Source: Trebouxia sp. TZW2008 | Lineage: Eukaryota > Chlorophyta > Trebouxiophyceae > Trebouxiales > Trebouxiaceae | Reading direction: 5' to 3' | DNA: 64,000 nucleotides | Assembly: GCA_002118135.1 (NCBI GenBank) | Contig: BDIU01000211.1 | Coordinates: forward strand, 310,001-374,000 | In this document: positions 45,071-57,000 of the stretch, in pieces | Layout: each line of letters opens with the position of its first letter | Position numbering within the stretch: the first letter of the stretch is position 1 | Program-made: the position numbers and the translations under genes | Notes under the pieces: generated by a model | Databases searched by the model: none | What the model was told of the DNA's origin: nothing | Seen by the model: the letters and a program-made list of their open reading frames with translations, nothing else

Positions 45071-48000
45071 ATGCCGGATGATTCGAAGTCCTTCTCTGTA
45101 CTAAAAGCTTGGATCACAACTTTCAAGAAGCAGCAAGGCAGAGATCCGCTGTTCGAGGACTTTCCAGCCAACATAGGTAGCTCAATGTGCGCTTGTACGC
45201 CAATAAGCGCATGAATCGCTGACCGCAATCTTGTTTGGTGGCAGGAGCGGAATGGAAGCGCTGGAAAGCTCACAAGACCAAGTCTGCAGCAGGTCAATAT
45301 CACAAGCACAAGAGACATGTTGCACTGTTGCAGGACTGCAGCCCCACAGATGCTGGAAGTGCACAGTCACTTCTGCTGAATTGGTTTGCGACATTGCAGG
45401 CTCTGAGCGATCTTATGCAGTTGGCACTCATGGTGCTGTCTTAACTGCATCAAGCCATGCTGGCTTGTGTCACCATCACCATCAACCAGGCTCCAGACCA
45501 GGCCTGCACAGTCAATCAAACCCCTTTTCCAGGGGGCCCATCAAGCGGCAAAAAGACACCAAGGCATTCCCAAAGCCATCTGGTAAAGGGCTGTGCTTGG
45601 TGATCTCAAGCAAATGATGCCTAGAGCTGCTCCACAATTGCTCTGTTGCTTGATGAAATCACAGAACTTGAGCAACTTTGCAGCAGGAGCTTGTTGTATG
45701 TGCAACCTGCTGATGGATCTGCAAAAGAAAGCAGCACTGTTTGTGTGCATGCTGCATGCCGTCAAAGCATGATAGGTTGTGGTGCTTTGATGCTCAGCTT
45801 TTGCAGCTTGAGAGGGCAGCATCCAACGCTGTCCATGTGCTCACTTGACATTATGCAGTGCAGGTGCACAAAGCAAGCCAGGGGTCCATGGTGCGAAGCC
45901 ATCAGGAGATTGGGATGCCTTGCAGAATCTTGATGCACAAGTAACAGATGAGATATCTGTCGCCAGTCCCCTCAAGGAGATCAGCTTGAATCAGCAACAG
46001 GTACCAATTTCCCACTCCTTGGCTGGAGCTCTACTCACACACAAGTCCATACGGCGCCTAATGGCAAATTCTTTTCTGATTGTTGTTGTGTTCCTTGCTG
46101 TTCTTTCTTTGTATCTATGCTGAAAAGTTGACAGCTGAGCAAGCCTGTGAATGCAAGATCAGTGCAACAGCATGAGCCCACACTCATCACGTTTGTAGAC
46201 CAGGAATGTATCATACGTTCATGCACCAAATTTGACAGCTGAGCAAGCATGTGACTCTCGCAGCATTGTGCAAGCACATGCACAAACACCCTCAGAACAC
46301 ACTTGCACATTGTTGACAGACAACCCGCCAGATGTGCTTGCTACTTGCAGCCGGTGAAGGGTCTGGTGAAGGGTTTCAGCCAGATTGCAGCTCAGAAGCA
46401 GCAGCTTGGTTTGCTTCACCAACAGCCGCACAGCAACACAAATGAAGCAGAAATCCTGCAGAAGCAAGCAGCCAATCATAAGCACCACAGTGATGCTGAG
46501 CTCAGTGACTCACAGCAGCAGGAGGGGCATGGACAGATTGTACATCAGGGGTCTTGCACTCATGCATCAGCAGTACCGTCAGCATCAGCAAGACCCAACC
46601 TTTCAAACCTTGCTGATGCTGCGCCTGTCAGCAGTGCCCCAGATGCCGCAGCTGATCTGCAACTTGAGGCGGCCGAAGGGCTTTTCCAGGATCAGTCAGC
46701 TCCAGTGCTGACTGCTGCACACCAGTCTGCAGGTATTGACAGGCCTGCCCTACTGGCACAGCATGCACGCGCATCAACAGGCAGAGGGAATGATGATAGA
46801 CAGACGCCCCATACCACGGAGATTGGGATTCCCATGCACACTCCGACAGCCAGAGGGACAGCTGCTGGCATGTTGACCACAGCTGCTGCCAAGTCTGCCA
46901 CAGCTGTGGCCAGAGGAAGTAAGAAAAGGAGGCAACCTGAGCCAGACTCTCCTGATGAGTCCCCACACACAGCAAGGGCGCCAAGCCGGCCTCAGACTCA
47001 CAGGTTGCAAAAGAGCAGAGCTGTCACTGCTGACACTGGACGTGACAGACAGCCAGCACAGCAGGCAAAGCATGCTCAGCAGGCACAGTGTGCTCAGATA
47101 GCAGCGACTGAGCAGACTGCTGCAAGGCACCGTGGCACATTGTCAAAGGTCGATACAAATATTCTGCAGGCGCCACATGCAGCTGGTACTGCTGCAACAG
47201 GCAGAAGTCACCGCGTGGCAGCTGTCAGCAAAGCAGGCAAAGCAGGCCATGCTGCAGCCAGAGCAAAAAGTGAGTTACAGCATTGTAATGATCCCAGCAA
47301 ATCAGACGCAGCGTGCACAGCAGGCACAGCAGCAGCTACTCAGACAGCATCAAGGGAAGGCCAGGACATGCTCACCATTGATGCTTTGCCACAGCAGCAG
47401 CAGCAGACTTTGCGACGGCAACAGCCCCAAAGGAAGTGCACAGTCGCCACATCTAGTGCTGCAGCTGGAATGAGTGATGATCACGACTCCTGTGGCTTTA
47501 GTGAAGGCGACAGCAGCAGTGGTGACGAGTCAGCGGCTACATCTTGTGTGTCTGATGACAGCGAGCTGCTGGATGACTCACCACTTGGGAAAGCAGGCAG
47601 AGCTTGCAGCAAACCAGCACACTCTTGTCATGGCCATGTGTCTGCTTGCGCTAAAGAATCAGATGAGCCTGAAGAAGACACACACATTGGCTCAGATCGT
47701 GACAGGATGGCAGCGTGTAACAGACGCACTGCCGTGCCAGACTCCACTGGGCACAGCAGCGATGGTAGTCAGGGCGAGGAAGTTGGCAGAACCAAGGCAA
47801 AAGGCAAAGCAGCAGGCAAGAGAGAGCGCGCAAAGGCAGCAAAGCCTAGAAGAGCCCAAGCAGGGCAAGAGGGGGGTCACAGGGGGGGTGGCAGAGGTGC
47901 TGCTGGGTCAAAACCCAGTGGCAGCAAGTCTCAGGCAGGCAGGAGTCGCAGTCAGCGCTCAGACACTCGGCAAAATTTTGTTCGCAATAACCTGAAGGTG

Positions 48001-51000
48001 AGCAATGAGGAGGCCTGATCAACATATCCTGAGAAAGTAGCAATTTGCCTGACATGACAGGAGTGCTGGCAATACGCTGCAACTGATGTGAGAACTCATC
48101 TTGCGCTGCTGCCTGGGCTGCATTACCTCAAAACAATAATCTGCAGCAGCATTACAATGTGTACTCGAAGCATCCCTGCCTGAGCATGATGAAAATCAAA
48201 TCAACATGTTCACAGCAGGATCAGTCATGCCACAGAGCAGAGCCATTGCCCGTGGATCACAACTGTCCCTGACAGTTGGCAGGAGTGACATTTATTGGCA
48301 GTAGTCGCAATGTGCAATAGATCATTGCAATGCAGCTCGTGCAATGCATGCTCTGCCCAGGCTATCGTGCAATGCATGCTCTGCCCAGGCTATCGCGCAA
48401 TGCATGCTCTACCCAGGCTATTGTGCAATGCATGCTCTGCCCAGGCTATTACGCAATGGCATTGGTTTGAGGGCTGTCCTCAATTTGTCAGCACACACCT
48501 CTTGATGAGCTTCCTGCTCTTTGATGTGTGACTCTCTTCGCACAGAAAACAGCATGAATGTAATCACTGCCATGTTGTCATACTGTTGCTGCTCTGCCCA
48601 CGCTATTGTGCAATGCATGCTCTGCCCAGGCCATTGTGCAATGGCGCTGCTGTGAGGGCTGTGTTCAATTTGCCATCACACACCTCCTGATGAGCTTCCT
48701 GCTCTTTGATGTGTGACTCTCTTTGTACAGAAAACAGCATGAATGTAATCACTGCCATATTTTCATACTGTTGTCCTGGTTGCCATCAGGTTTATGATTG
48801 AACACTCTGACATCTTCACTGCAATGACCAGTGTTGATTTGGACAGGGTGGCAAGAGCAAGAAGTTCCTGAGCAAGGCTGGAGCAAGGGGCCGTACCAAA
48901 AAGCCCAGCAGGAAGTTTGGCGGAGGGCGCACCAAGTAAGCTGCTGCCTGCATCCGTTGATCACTGACACTCTGATAATGGTGTTGGATCTCAAGCCTGT
49001 TGCATGTTTTGTATTCACTGGACACAGCTTGAGTCTATGTCAGGTGCCAACAAGCACAGCAACAAATGTCAGAGGGCGGACCATGTAAGCTGCTAGCAGT
49101 CCATTCATCACCTAGGACCCTGATCAACATACTGACATGTTGGTTACTTCAAATTCTGAAGTCACTTGACAAGCCTTGAGAAGCACAAGACCTCCTTGAC
49201 CCATAAGATACTAGGTGAAATGCTGCGCGTAGCTACAAATCAGCTATTCAGTATTGCATTTGTACTCATCTGGCTTGACCAGCAAGACAACCTGCTAGAG
49301 ATGGCTGAACACATGCGCAAACAGTTAAAGCGCATCAGGCATCCCAAGCATCACACTCCTGAACTGCCAAAGAGTCTTTTCTTGCAGGTTTCTGGCGCAA
49401 GCTGGTGATGGGGCTGACTATCTGGAGGGGTACAAGGACCCCTACCATGTCTGCTTCAAGTGTGGCAAGGCAGGGCACTGGGCTCAGTCCTGCCCTGGCC
49501 TCCTGCCAGATGGCCAGGTCAGCTCAACAAAGCAGATTTGCAGACACACGCAATTGCATACACTGTATCTGTTACTTTGCTGCCTGAGCTATTGCCAAGC
49601 TGATGCAGACACACGCAACTGCATACATTGTATCCGTTATTTTGCTGCCTGAGCTATTGCCAAGCTGATGCAAAGACAAGTTCAAGTGCATGAGGGCTTC
49701 ACTATGCAGCTTGAGCCATGGCAACGGGTAGGGCACTAGGTTCAGTCCTGCCCGGTCCTGACGCCAGGCGGCCAGGTCACCTTAGGGCAGCAGACATACT
49801 CAAGACCGACGTTTGCTGTGCTGTGCTCTGCTTTGCTCTGGTTGCTCTACTTTACATTGCCCAACTTCATTTGGCTTCATTTGATTGTATTTCAAGTCAG
49901 TTCACTTCATGAGAAGATGCCTGCAGGAAGCCCCTGCTAAACATGACTTTGAGCAACACGTGGGCTCATGTCTGACTGTATGATGCTTGCAGGAAGTGCC
50001 TGCTGATAGCGACAATGAGCAGCAGCCCAGACCAGTCAAACAACCAAACAGGACCCAGCCATCTATCAGCAGCAACCTGCACCTCTCACAAGGGGCAGAG
50101 CCCTTTGTGCCTCCCCGACTTGAAGGGTTGACAGATGAAGCCCTGGCAGAACTGCTGACTTCTGCCTTTGGGCATGGAGGGTTCCGAGGTCAACAGCTGC
50201 AGGTGGTGCGCAGGGTTTTGGACACTAAATCGACTTTGGCAGTGTTGCCCACAGGTGCTTGCTTAGTCATTCTTTCTCTTTTGAGTTTGGTTCCACAGCA
50301 TCTTGAAGATTTCTGGTATATTTCCCAAGCTGAATGCAAGAATTTTCTCGGGTCAGTTTGATGGTGTTGAAGTGCAATGATTATATCACCAGACCCAAGC
50401 ATGCATAGTGGAATTGGCCATTTGCATGCCCCAATATCCGAGAGCAATCTTTGACAGACTCAGCTCACAGACGGGTTGACATTGACTTCTTACACAAGAT
50501 CATACTATGCTGCAGGCTCTGGTAAGTCACCGTGCTGCCGCCTCTGGGCCCTGCCGCTATTGGCGGTGTCAAAATTGTGTGTATTGTGATTGATCAGTCC
50601 TGCACTGTAGCGTAGGCAAATTGCTGTGCTACTCACGCGCTGCTGCGGGCTCTGGCAAGTCGCTGTGCTACCAGCTGCCAGCTTTGCTGCTAGGAGGAAC
50701 AAGCCCTGTGGTGTTGCTTTTCATGCCGTGATGTGAAACCAGTGACAAGCGTGTTAGCAAGACAAGACTGCGTTTGCAGGCTCTGGCAAGTCGCTGTGCT
50801 ACCAGCTGCCAGCTTTGCTGCTAGGAGGAACAAGCCTTGTGGTGTTGCTTTTCGTTGCCCTGATGTGAAACCAGTGACAAGTGTGTGAGCAGGACAAGAC
50901 TGCGTTTGCAGGCTCTGGCAAGTCACTGTGCTGCCAGCTTTGCTGCTAGGAGGCACAAGCCTAGTGGTGTCGCCCCTGATTGCCCTCATGAGGGACCAGC

Positions 51001-54000
51001 TAGCACGCCTGCTTGCTTGCCTGCAGCTTTGCTGTAGGGAGGCCAATGCAAACATGGCTTGTTGATAGATGCACACAGATTGAGGGTTCTGACCACCTCT
51101 TTGTGTTACAGGCTCTGGCAAGTCACTGTGCTACCAGCTGCCAGCCTTGCTGCTAGGAGGTACAAGCCTAGTGGTGTCGCCCATGATTGTCCTCATGAGG
51201 GACCAGCTAGCTCGCCTGCCGGCCTGCCTGCCTGCAGCTATGCTGTGCGGAGGTCAGTCCAAACAGGGCTTGTTGATAGATGCTCACAGATGGACAGTTC
51301 TGAACACCATTCTGTGTTGCAGGCTCTGGCAAGTCACTGTGCTACCAGCTGCCAGCTCTACTGCTGGGAGGCACAAGCCTAGTGGTGTCTCCCCTGATTG
51401 CCCTCATGAGGGACCAGCTAGCTCGCCTGCCGGCCTGCCTGCCTGCAGCTATGCTGTGGGGAGGTCAATCGAAGCAAGAAGCAATGCAAGTGCTGGAACG
51501 TCTCAAGGTCTGAGCTTCAGCTTGTGACCCTTCTGACAAGCACGTGAACTGGACACTGCAAGTTGCCACGTCCTGCCAATCCAAGCAGGAAGCCCTGTTT
51601 GGTCTAGATGTACTGTTTGATGCCCTGATGTGCAAGCTAGACATGTGACACCTTTGGAGTTCCTGCTGGCAAGCAGACTGCCGGTGCTGTATGTTGCCTC
51701 AGAAAGGGTGCATTTTGCCATGCTGCTGACAGCCCTGTACTGTACCACACACTTGTTGACCTGCCTTGTTTCAGGCTGTGCTTGTGATATTGCAGGCTGG
51801 TAGCCTACGGGTGCTATATGTTGCCCCAGAAAGGTTGCACAGTGCCATGCTGCTTGAAGCCCTCACACCACTGATGCCCTTGCCTTTGGTTTGTGTGGAT
51901 GAGGCTCACTGTGTGGCAGAGTGGGGACACAACTTCAGGTCTGAACTTCTGCTCAAATGTTGCAAACATGCATTGAAACATCAGTACATTGCCGTTTTGG
52001 GGTTGTGTGTCAGCTCAGACAGAAGCTTGCTGCTGTTTGGTCGCAGCATGAGGCCATATCTACACAGTGCCATGCTGCTGGAGGTGCTGACACTGTTGAT
52101 GCCGTTGGCTCTGGTGTGCATGGGTAAAGCTCACTGTGAGGCTCAATGAAGCCATAATTTCAGGTCTGCCACCTACCCTTCTGGAAAAAGGTAACAATTA
52201 TAATGGCAATGTGGACAAATACTGATTTTGTCACCATTAGTGTGGCTTGAATGTTGATCAAGCAATATGACCTGCTGCTGATGATCCACCAGGTTAGTGG
52301 ATCATCAGCAGCAATGTGGTGTATCTTCTGCAGGTCTGCATACTTCCGTCTTGGTCATATGCTGGAACAAAAGGTAGAGTGCCGCTGCGTGTTGGCGCTC
52401 ACTGCAACAGCCACCAAAGCAACAGAGGCAGACGTGACTCAAGTGCTCAAGATTAAGCCTGAAAATGTGGTGCGGGACAGCAATGTCCGTGACAACTTGC
52501 GCCTGTCTGTCACCCATTTCAATGGAGGTAAAACATCTGGCAATTTTGCTGCTGCACACAACAGAACTGTCATACGTGCAGTATTTTCAGGCCTCCCTCG
52601 CTGCCTGGGACATGTTCATCACTGTGACTGACGCTAGTGAAGTAAGATTCTGTGACGATGCTGGGTGCGTATGGAAGCAACAACTGATTTAATGCAGTAA
52701 TGGCCAAATCTGTTTTGAGGCCTTACCGGTAAACGTGATTCACAATCCTGTCACTCTCCTCTTTTTTATAGTTGTCCTTTATATGCAGGTTCCGCAGGAG
52801 GTGCAAGCAAAAGAGCTGCCCTGAAGCTGCTGAAGCAAGACCCCTTGTGCAGCGTGGGATCAGTCATCGTTTACTGCACCTTCCAATCACAAGCAGATGA
52901 AGTGGCCAAGTTCCTGTTTGCTCAAGGCATCAAGGCAGTCAGCTATCATGCAGGCAAAACCTTCCAGGTCTTCTCCACATGCTTCTGCTTCTTTTGTGCC
53001 TTGCATACAAGCAAGCATGCCCTCCCCAAATGCTCATGCAAGTCAACACATCATGTCGTGTGACTGAAACTCAGCTTGTTTGGCATTGCACAGGAGCGTG
53101 AGCAGGTCCAGAACTCCTTCTGTGCTGGCAAGATCAAAGTGGTGGTTGCAACAGTGGCGTTTGGAATGGGGGTGGATGCCCAGGGGGTGAGGGGGGTTGT
53201 GCATCTCACCCTTCCTAGAAGCCTTGAGGAGTATGTGCAGCAGGTATATATCATTCTTTGTGAATGTGTTGACTCGTAAACTGTTCTGGTCTGTTTGATT
53301 TGCTGCTTATGTTATCAGCTGCTGTTATTTCTTATCAGTCAATGCGTTGGCGATGGAGGTGGATGCAAGGGGGAGGGGGGTGAGACGATGAGTTTGCCCC
53401 ACCCTCCCATAAGCCTTGAAGAGTACAAGAGTACAAACAGCAGATAAACGTCCCTCGACCCATTCAATCTTTGATGGACTCAAGCACTCACTGGTTGGTT
53501 GTCTTGGGATGGGGGTGGATGCACGGGGGTTGAAGGGAGCAGTGCAACTCACCCTGCCTAGAAGCCTTGAGGAGCATGTGCAGCAGGCGAATTCCATACA
53601 GACCTATAACAATTGTTTGGTCTTTACTTGACTGGCCCAATGTTTGATTGCTAAAGAGCTTTAGCACACTCAGACAGCCAACATAGTCAACAGGATACTT
53701 GCAACATGCTCAAGTGTGCCTGTGTTGATGCAGATCAGCAGAGCCGGGCGTGAGGGCTCAGAAATCATGTTGTCATCTGTTCCAAGACAACTGTGATTTC
53801 CTAGGTCTCAGGGCTCAGCCCATTCAGACAGGATCCAAGCCAAGATGCACATTGGCATACACGATGTCAATTGCTCCAGTACCCAAACTGTGTCTGTGCT
53901 GTTGCAGATCAGCAGAGCCGGGCGTGAGGGCTCAGAAATCATTTTGTCATCTGTTCCTAGACAACTGTGATTTCCTACGACTAAGAGCTTTGGCCCATTC

Positions 54001-57000
54001 AGGCGGCATTCAGGCCGCCTGAGCAAGTTTGTGCCCCCTACTTCAACAATGCAGCATCGCCTATGATGTTGCACATTGGTTGAGCTGGGCGTGATGGCTC
54101 AGCGTCATACTGTCATCTCTTCCTAGACAATGGCAATTCCTACGCTTGAGAGCTTTGGCCCATTCAGACGGAATCCAAGCCACCAGAATGACAGGCATGC
54201 ATGACATCTGCTACTACTACAGAAACCACAGAATACATTTGTTGTTGCAGATTGGCAGAGCAGGACGGGATGGCTCAGAGTCATATTGTCACCTCTTCCT
54301 AGATGACTGTGATTTCCTACGCTTAAGAGCTTTGGCAAATTCAGACGGCATCCAGGCAAGCAATGCGCTGGCATTCCTGCAAGCAGTCTTTGAGGAGAGG
54401 CAGGGCTCTACAGGGCAGTCTGAAGCTGGAGCTGAGGCAGAGTATGGGACGCTTGCGGTGGCTAGGGTTTCTGAGGAGTGTGACATGAAAGAGGAGGTCA
54501 TGGAAACTTTGCTGAGTTACCTTGAGGTATGGTCAGCATGCCCTTTTTTGTGGCCAGCAGCAAGGAGGACTTAAATCTATGTTAGTCTGCATGCTTTGCT
54601 TCCTTGGCATTGGTACAAAAGCCTTGTATAGGCCATATGACCGTTTCTGTCCATTCAAGAAACAAGCCAAGCCTGCGTGGTTGCATCAGCTGTGACCAAG
54701 CGTTGAACAAATCCTCTCATGACAAACGTATACACACGCAGTCATAGTCCCTGACTTACTCAGAATGCAAGCAACGGCTGTCAAGAGCCACACAACAGTT
54801 GGAAGGCGTGCCAGATCCAACAATCAGACCTTAGCAACAAAGCCTGAACCATCAGCAACAGAAGGTCCCTGTGCGCAGGCGGATGTGGACCCTCTGGTGC
54901 AAGTGCTGCCCAACACAGGGGTCACTATCACCGTGTCCTTCTACAACACCCCACCTCAGCAGCTAGCAGACAAGCACCCCATCGTGAGAGCGCTACTAGC
55001 AGTCTGTCCAAAAGAGCGCAGAGGATGCAGAACAGCTGCAACCCAAGACCTGATGAATGCTGCTGGCATGCCTGCCACACAGGTGCGCCTAGTCATAACT
55101 GCTGGACTCATGCAGGGCAGAATAGAAAGATTAACAGTTTTGACACAAAACAGCATTGTGAGAGCGCTGCTAGCAGTCTGTCCAAAAGAGCGCAAAGGAT
55201 GCAGAACTGCTGCAACCCGAGACCTGATGAATGCTGCTGGCATGCCTGCCACACAGATGCGCCCAGTCATAACTGCTTAAATTTTGCTGTTGGCCTAGAA
55301 TGCTGATTTAATGTCCAATCGTTCATCTCAATGTGGCATCAGCATCATGGTGTCCTCTCATATGGCCTTACCTCAGCAGCTGAAGGATAAGCAGCCCATA
55401 GTGAGAGCGCTGCTAGCAGTCTGCCCAAAGGAGCGCAGAGGTTGTAAAACTGCTGGAACCCAAGACTCCATGAATGCTGCTGGCATGCCTGCCACACAGG
55501 TGCACTCTGCCACAACTGCTGGCGTCATGCAGAACAGGACAGACTTAATGACTTGTGTTCAACAAACAACATTGTGAGAGCGCTGCTGGCAATCTGATCA
55601 CAGGAACACAGATGATGCAAAACTGCTGCCACACAAAACCTCAGGAATGCTGCTGGCATGGCCGCCACACAGGTCTGATTGTGTGGTCTGCCTCAACTGC
55701 TGCAGTTGTAAATCTGAACTTCGTGCCCGCTGTTGCTGCCACTTTTGTGCAGACATCTCCTGGTTACATAAGTCTATTTGCTATGACATCACCAATAGAT
55801 GAGTCATGACCGTGTATTGAGCGCTCATACCCAAACAAGTACACCCTTCTCACTTGTCAATGCCGTGCTAGTATACTTTTTTGCATCTGCAGCATTACCG
55901 GACAAGCCAAGCTTGAATGCTTCTGACCTCAACAGTAGTTTGATGACCTAGTCTTGCCGCAAAAGGTGCTGAAAGCGCTTCAAGTCTTGGTTTCTGCCTG
56001 TGGGTTGCGCTTTGAGATGACCAAGCAAACATTCTGGCTTTGTATGGAAGCAATAGCACCAGGATGCGCAAGTCTGAAAGCCTTCAATGTATCAGATGAG
56101 TGACACAGTCTTGCCTTGATAGGTGCTGAAAGCGCTTCAAGTCCTAGCAGCTGCCAGCGAGCTGCGCTTTGAGGTGTCCAAGCAGACAGCCCTGGCTTTT
56201 GTGGTCAAGCAACGGCCCCAAGACCTGCAAGCCCTGGCTGAAGCCATTTCAAAACGCCATGGCGTGGTCACAGCACAGCAGGCTCAGCGTCTTGATGTGG
56301 CTTACCGCTCATTTGCAGCTGCTGCTGCGGCTACTGTCATGAGTGCTGGTGCCAGCAGTGATAATCAGGAGGTGTGTACGTCCCTAGGACTGTTTCTCTG
56401 TTGCCGCTCCTCATGCACCTAGAAGTGACGCACTGCTCATTTGCTGCTGCTACTGTCAACAATGCTGTTGGCAAAGTTGTCAACAGTGATGACCATGAAG
56501 TTTGTATCTTTCAAGCGTATCTGTGCGCTGCTACTTGTTTGCTGCTGCTGCTGCTGCTGCGACATATGTTGCTGTTGCCAGCAGCCCTGTTACTGATGGT
56601 CACGACAGCATTGTTACTTCACAGTACTAGACAACGCCTAATATCCATGTGGTGTCTTGACCTGTGGTTCCTGAAAGTTATGCTTCCAGCAACGTGCTAG
56701 AAAAGTCAAGCTGAGGCAACAACACATGCTTGTTGCAGGCGGGCAGAAGTCCAGTGGAGCAGTGTCTCCGCACTCAGATCTCTGCCTACTTTGAGTCTGA
56801 GCAAGAGCTGGATCTGGCTGGTAAGGCAAACATGACCTATGCATTTGCTGCAGTCTGCACTTGTGTCTGCTCTTCAAGTTGAATGCAATGCACTGTTGGT
56901 GAGGCTGAACTGGAACTGAAAGAGCTCAATCAAAATTGCGCCTGGCCTGCCAATGCAAGCAGAACTTCAAGAATGCAAAACGGTCTGCATAAGCTTTGCA

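Noticed and set aside
48335..48455. CRISPR-like regular repeats
   Set aside because: Units abut directly without spacers; this is an intronic minisatellite in a eukaryotic gene.
13441..57000. Explanation of exon copies as assembly artefact or collapsed haplotypes
   Set aside because: Copies differ in length, carry independent defects and are interleaved with unique sequence; artefactual repeats would be near identical. Long-read confirmation is still desirable.
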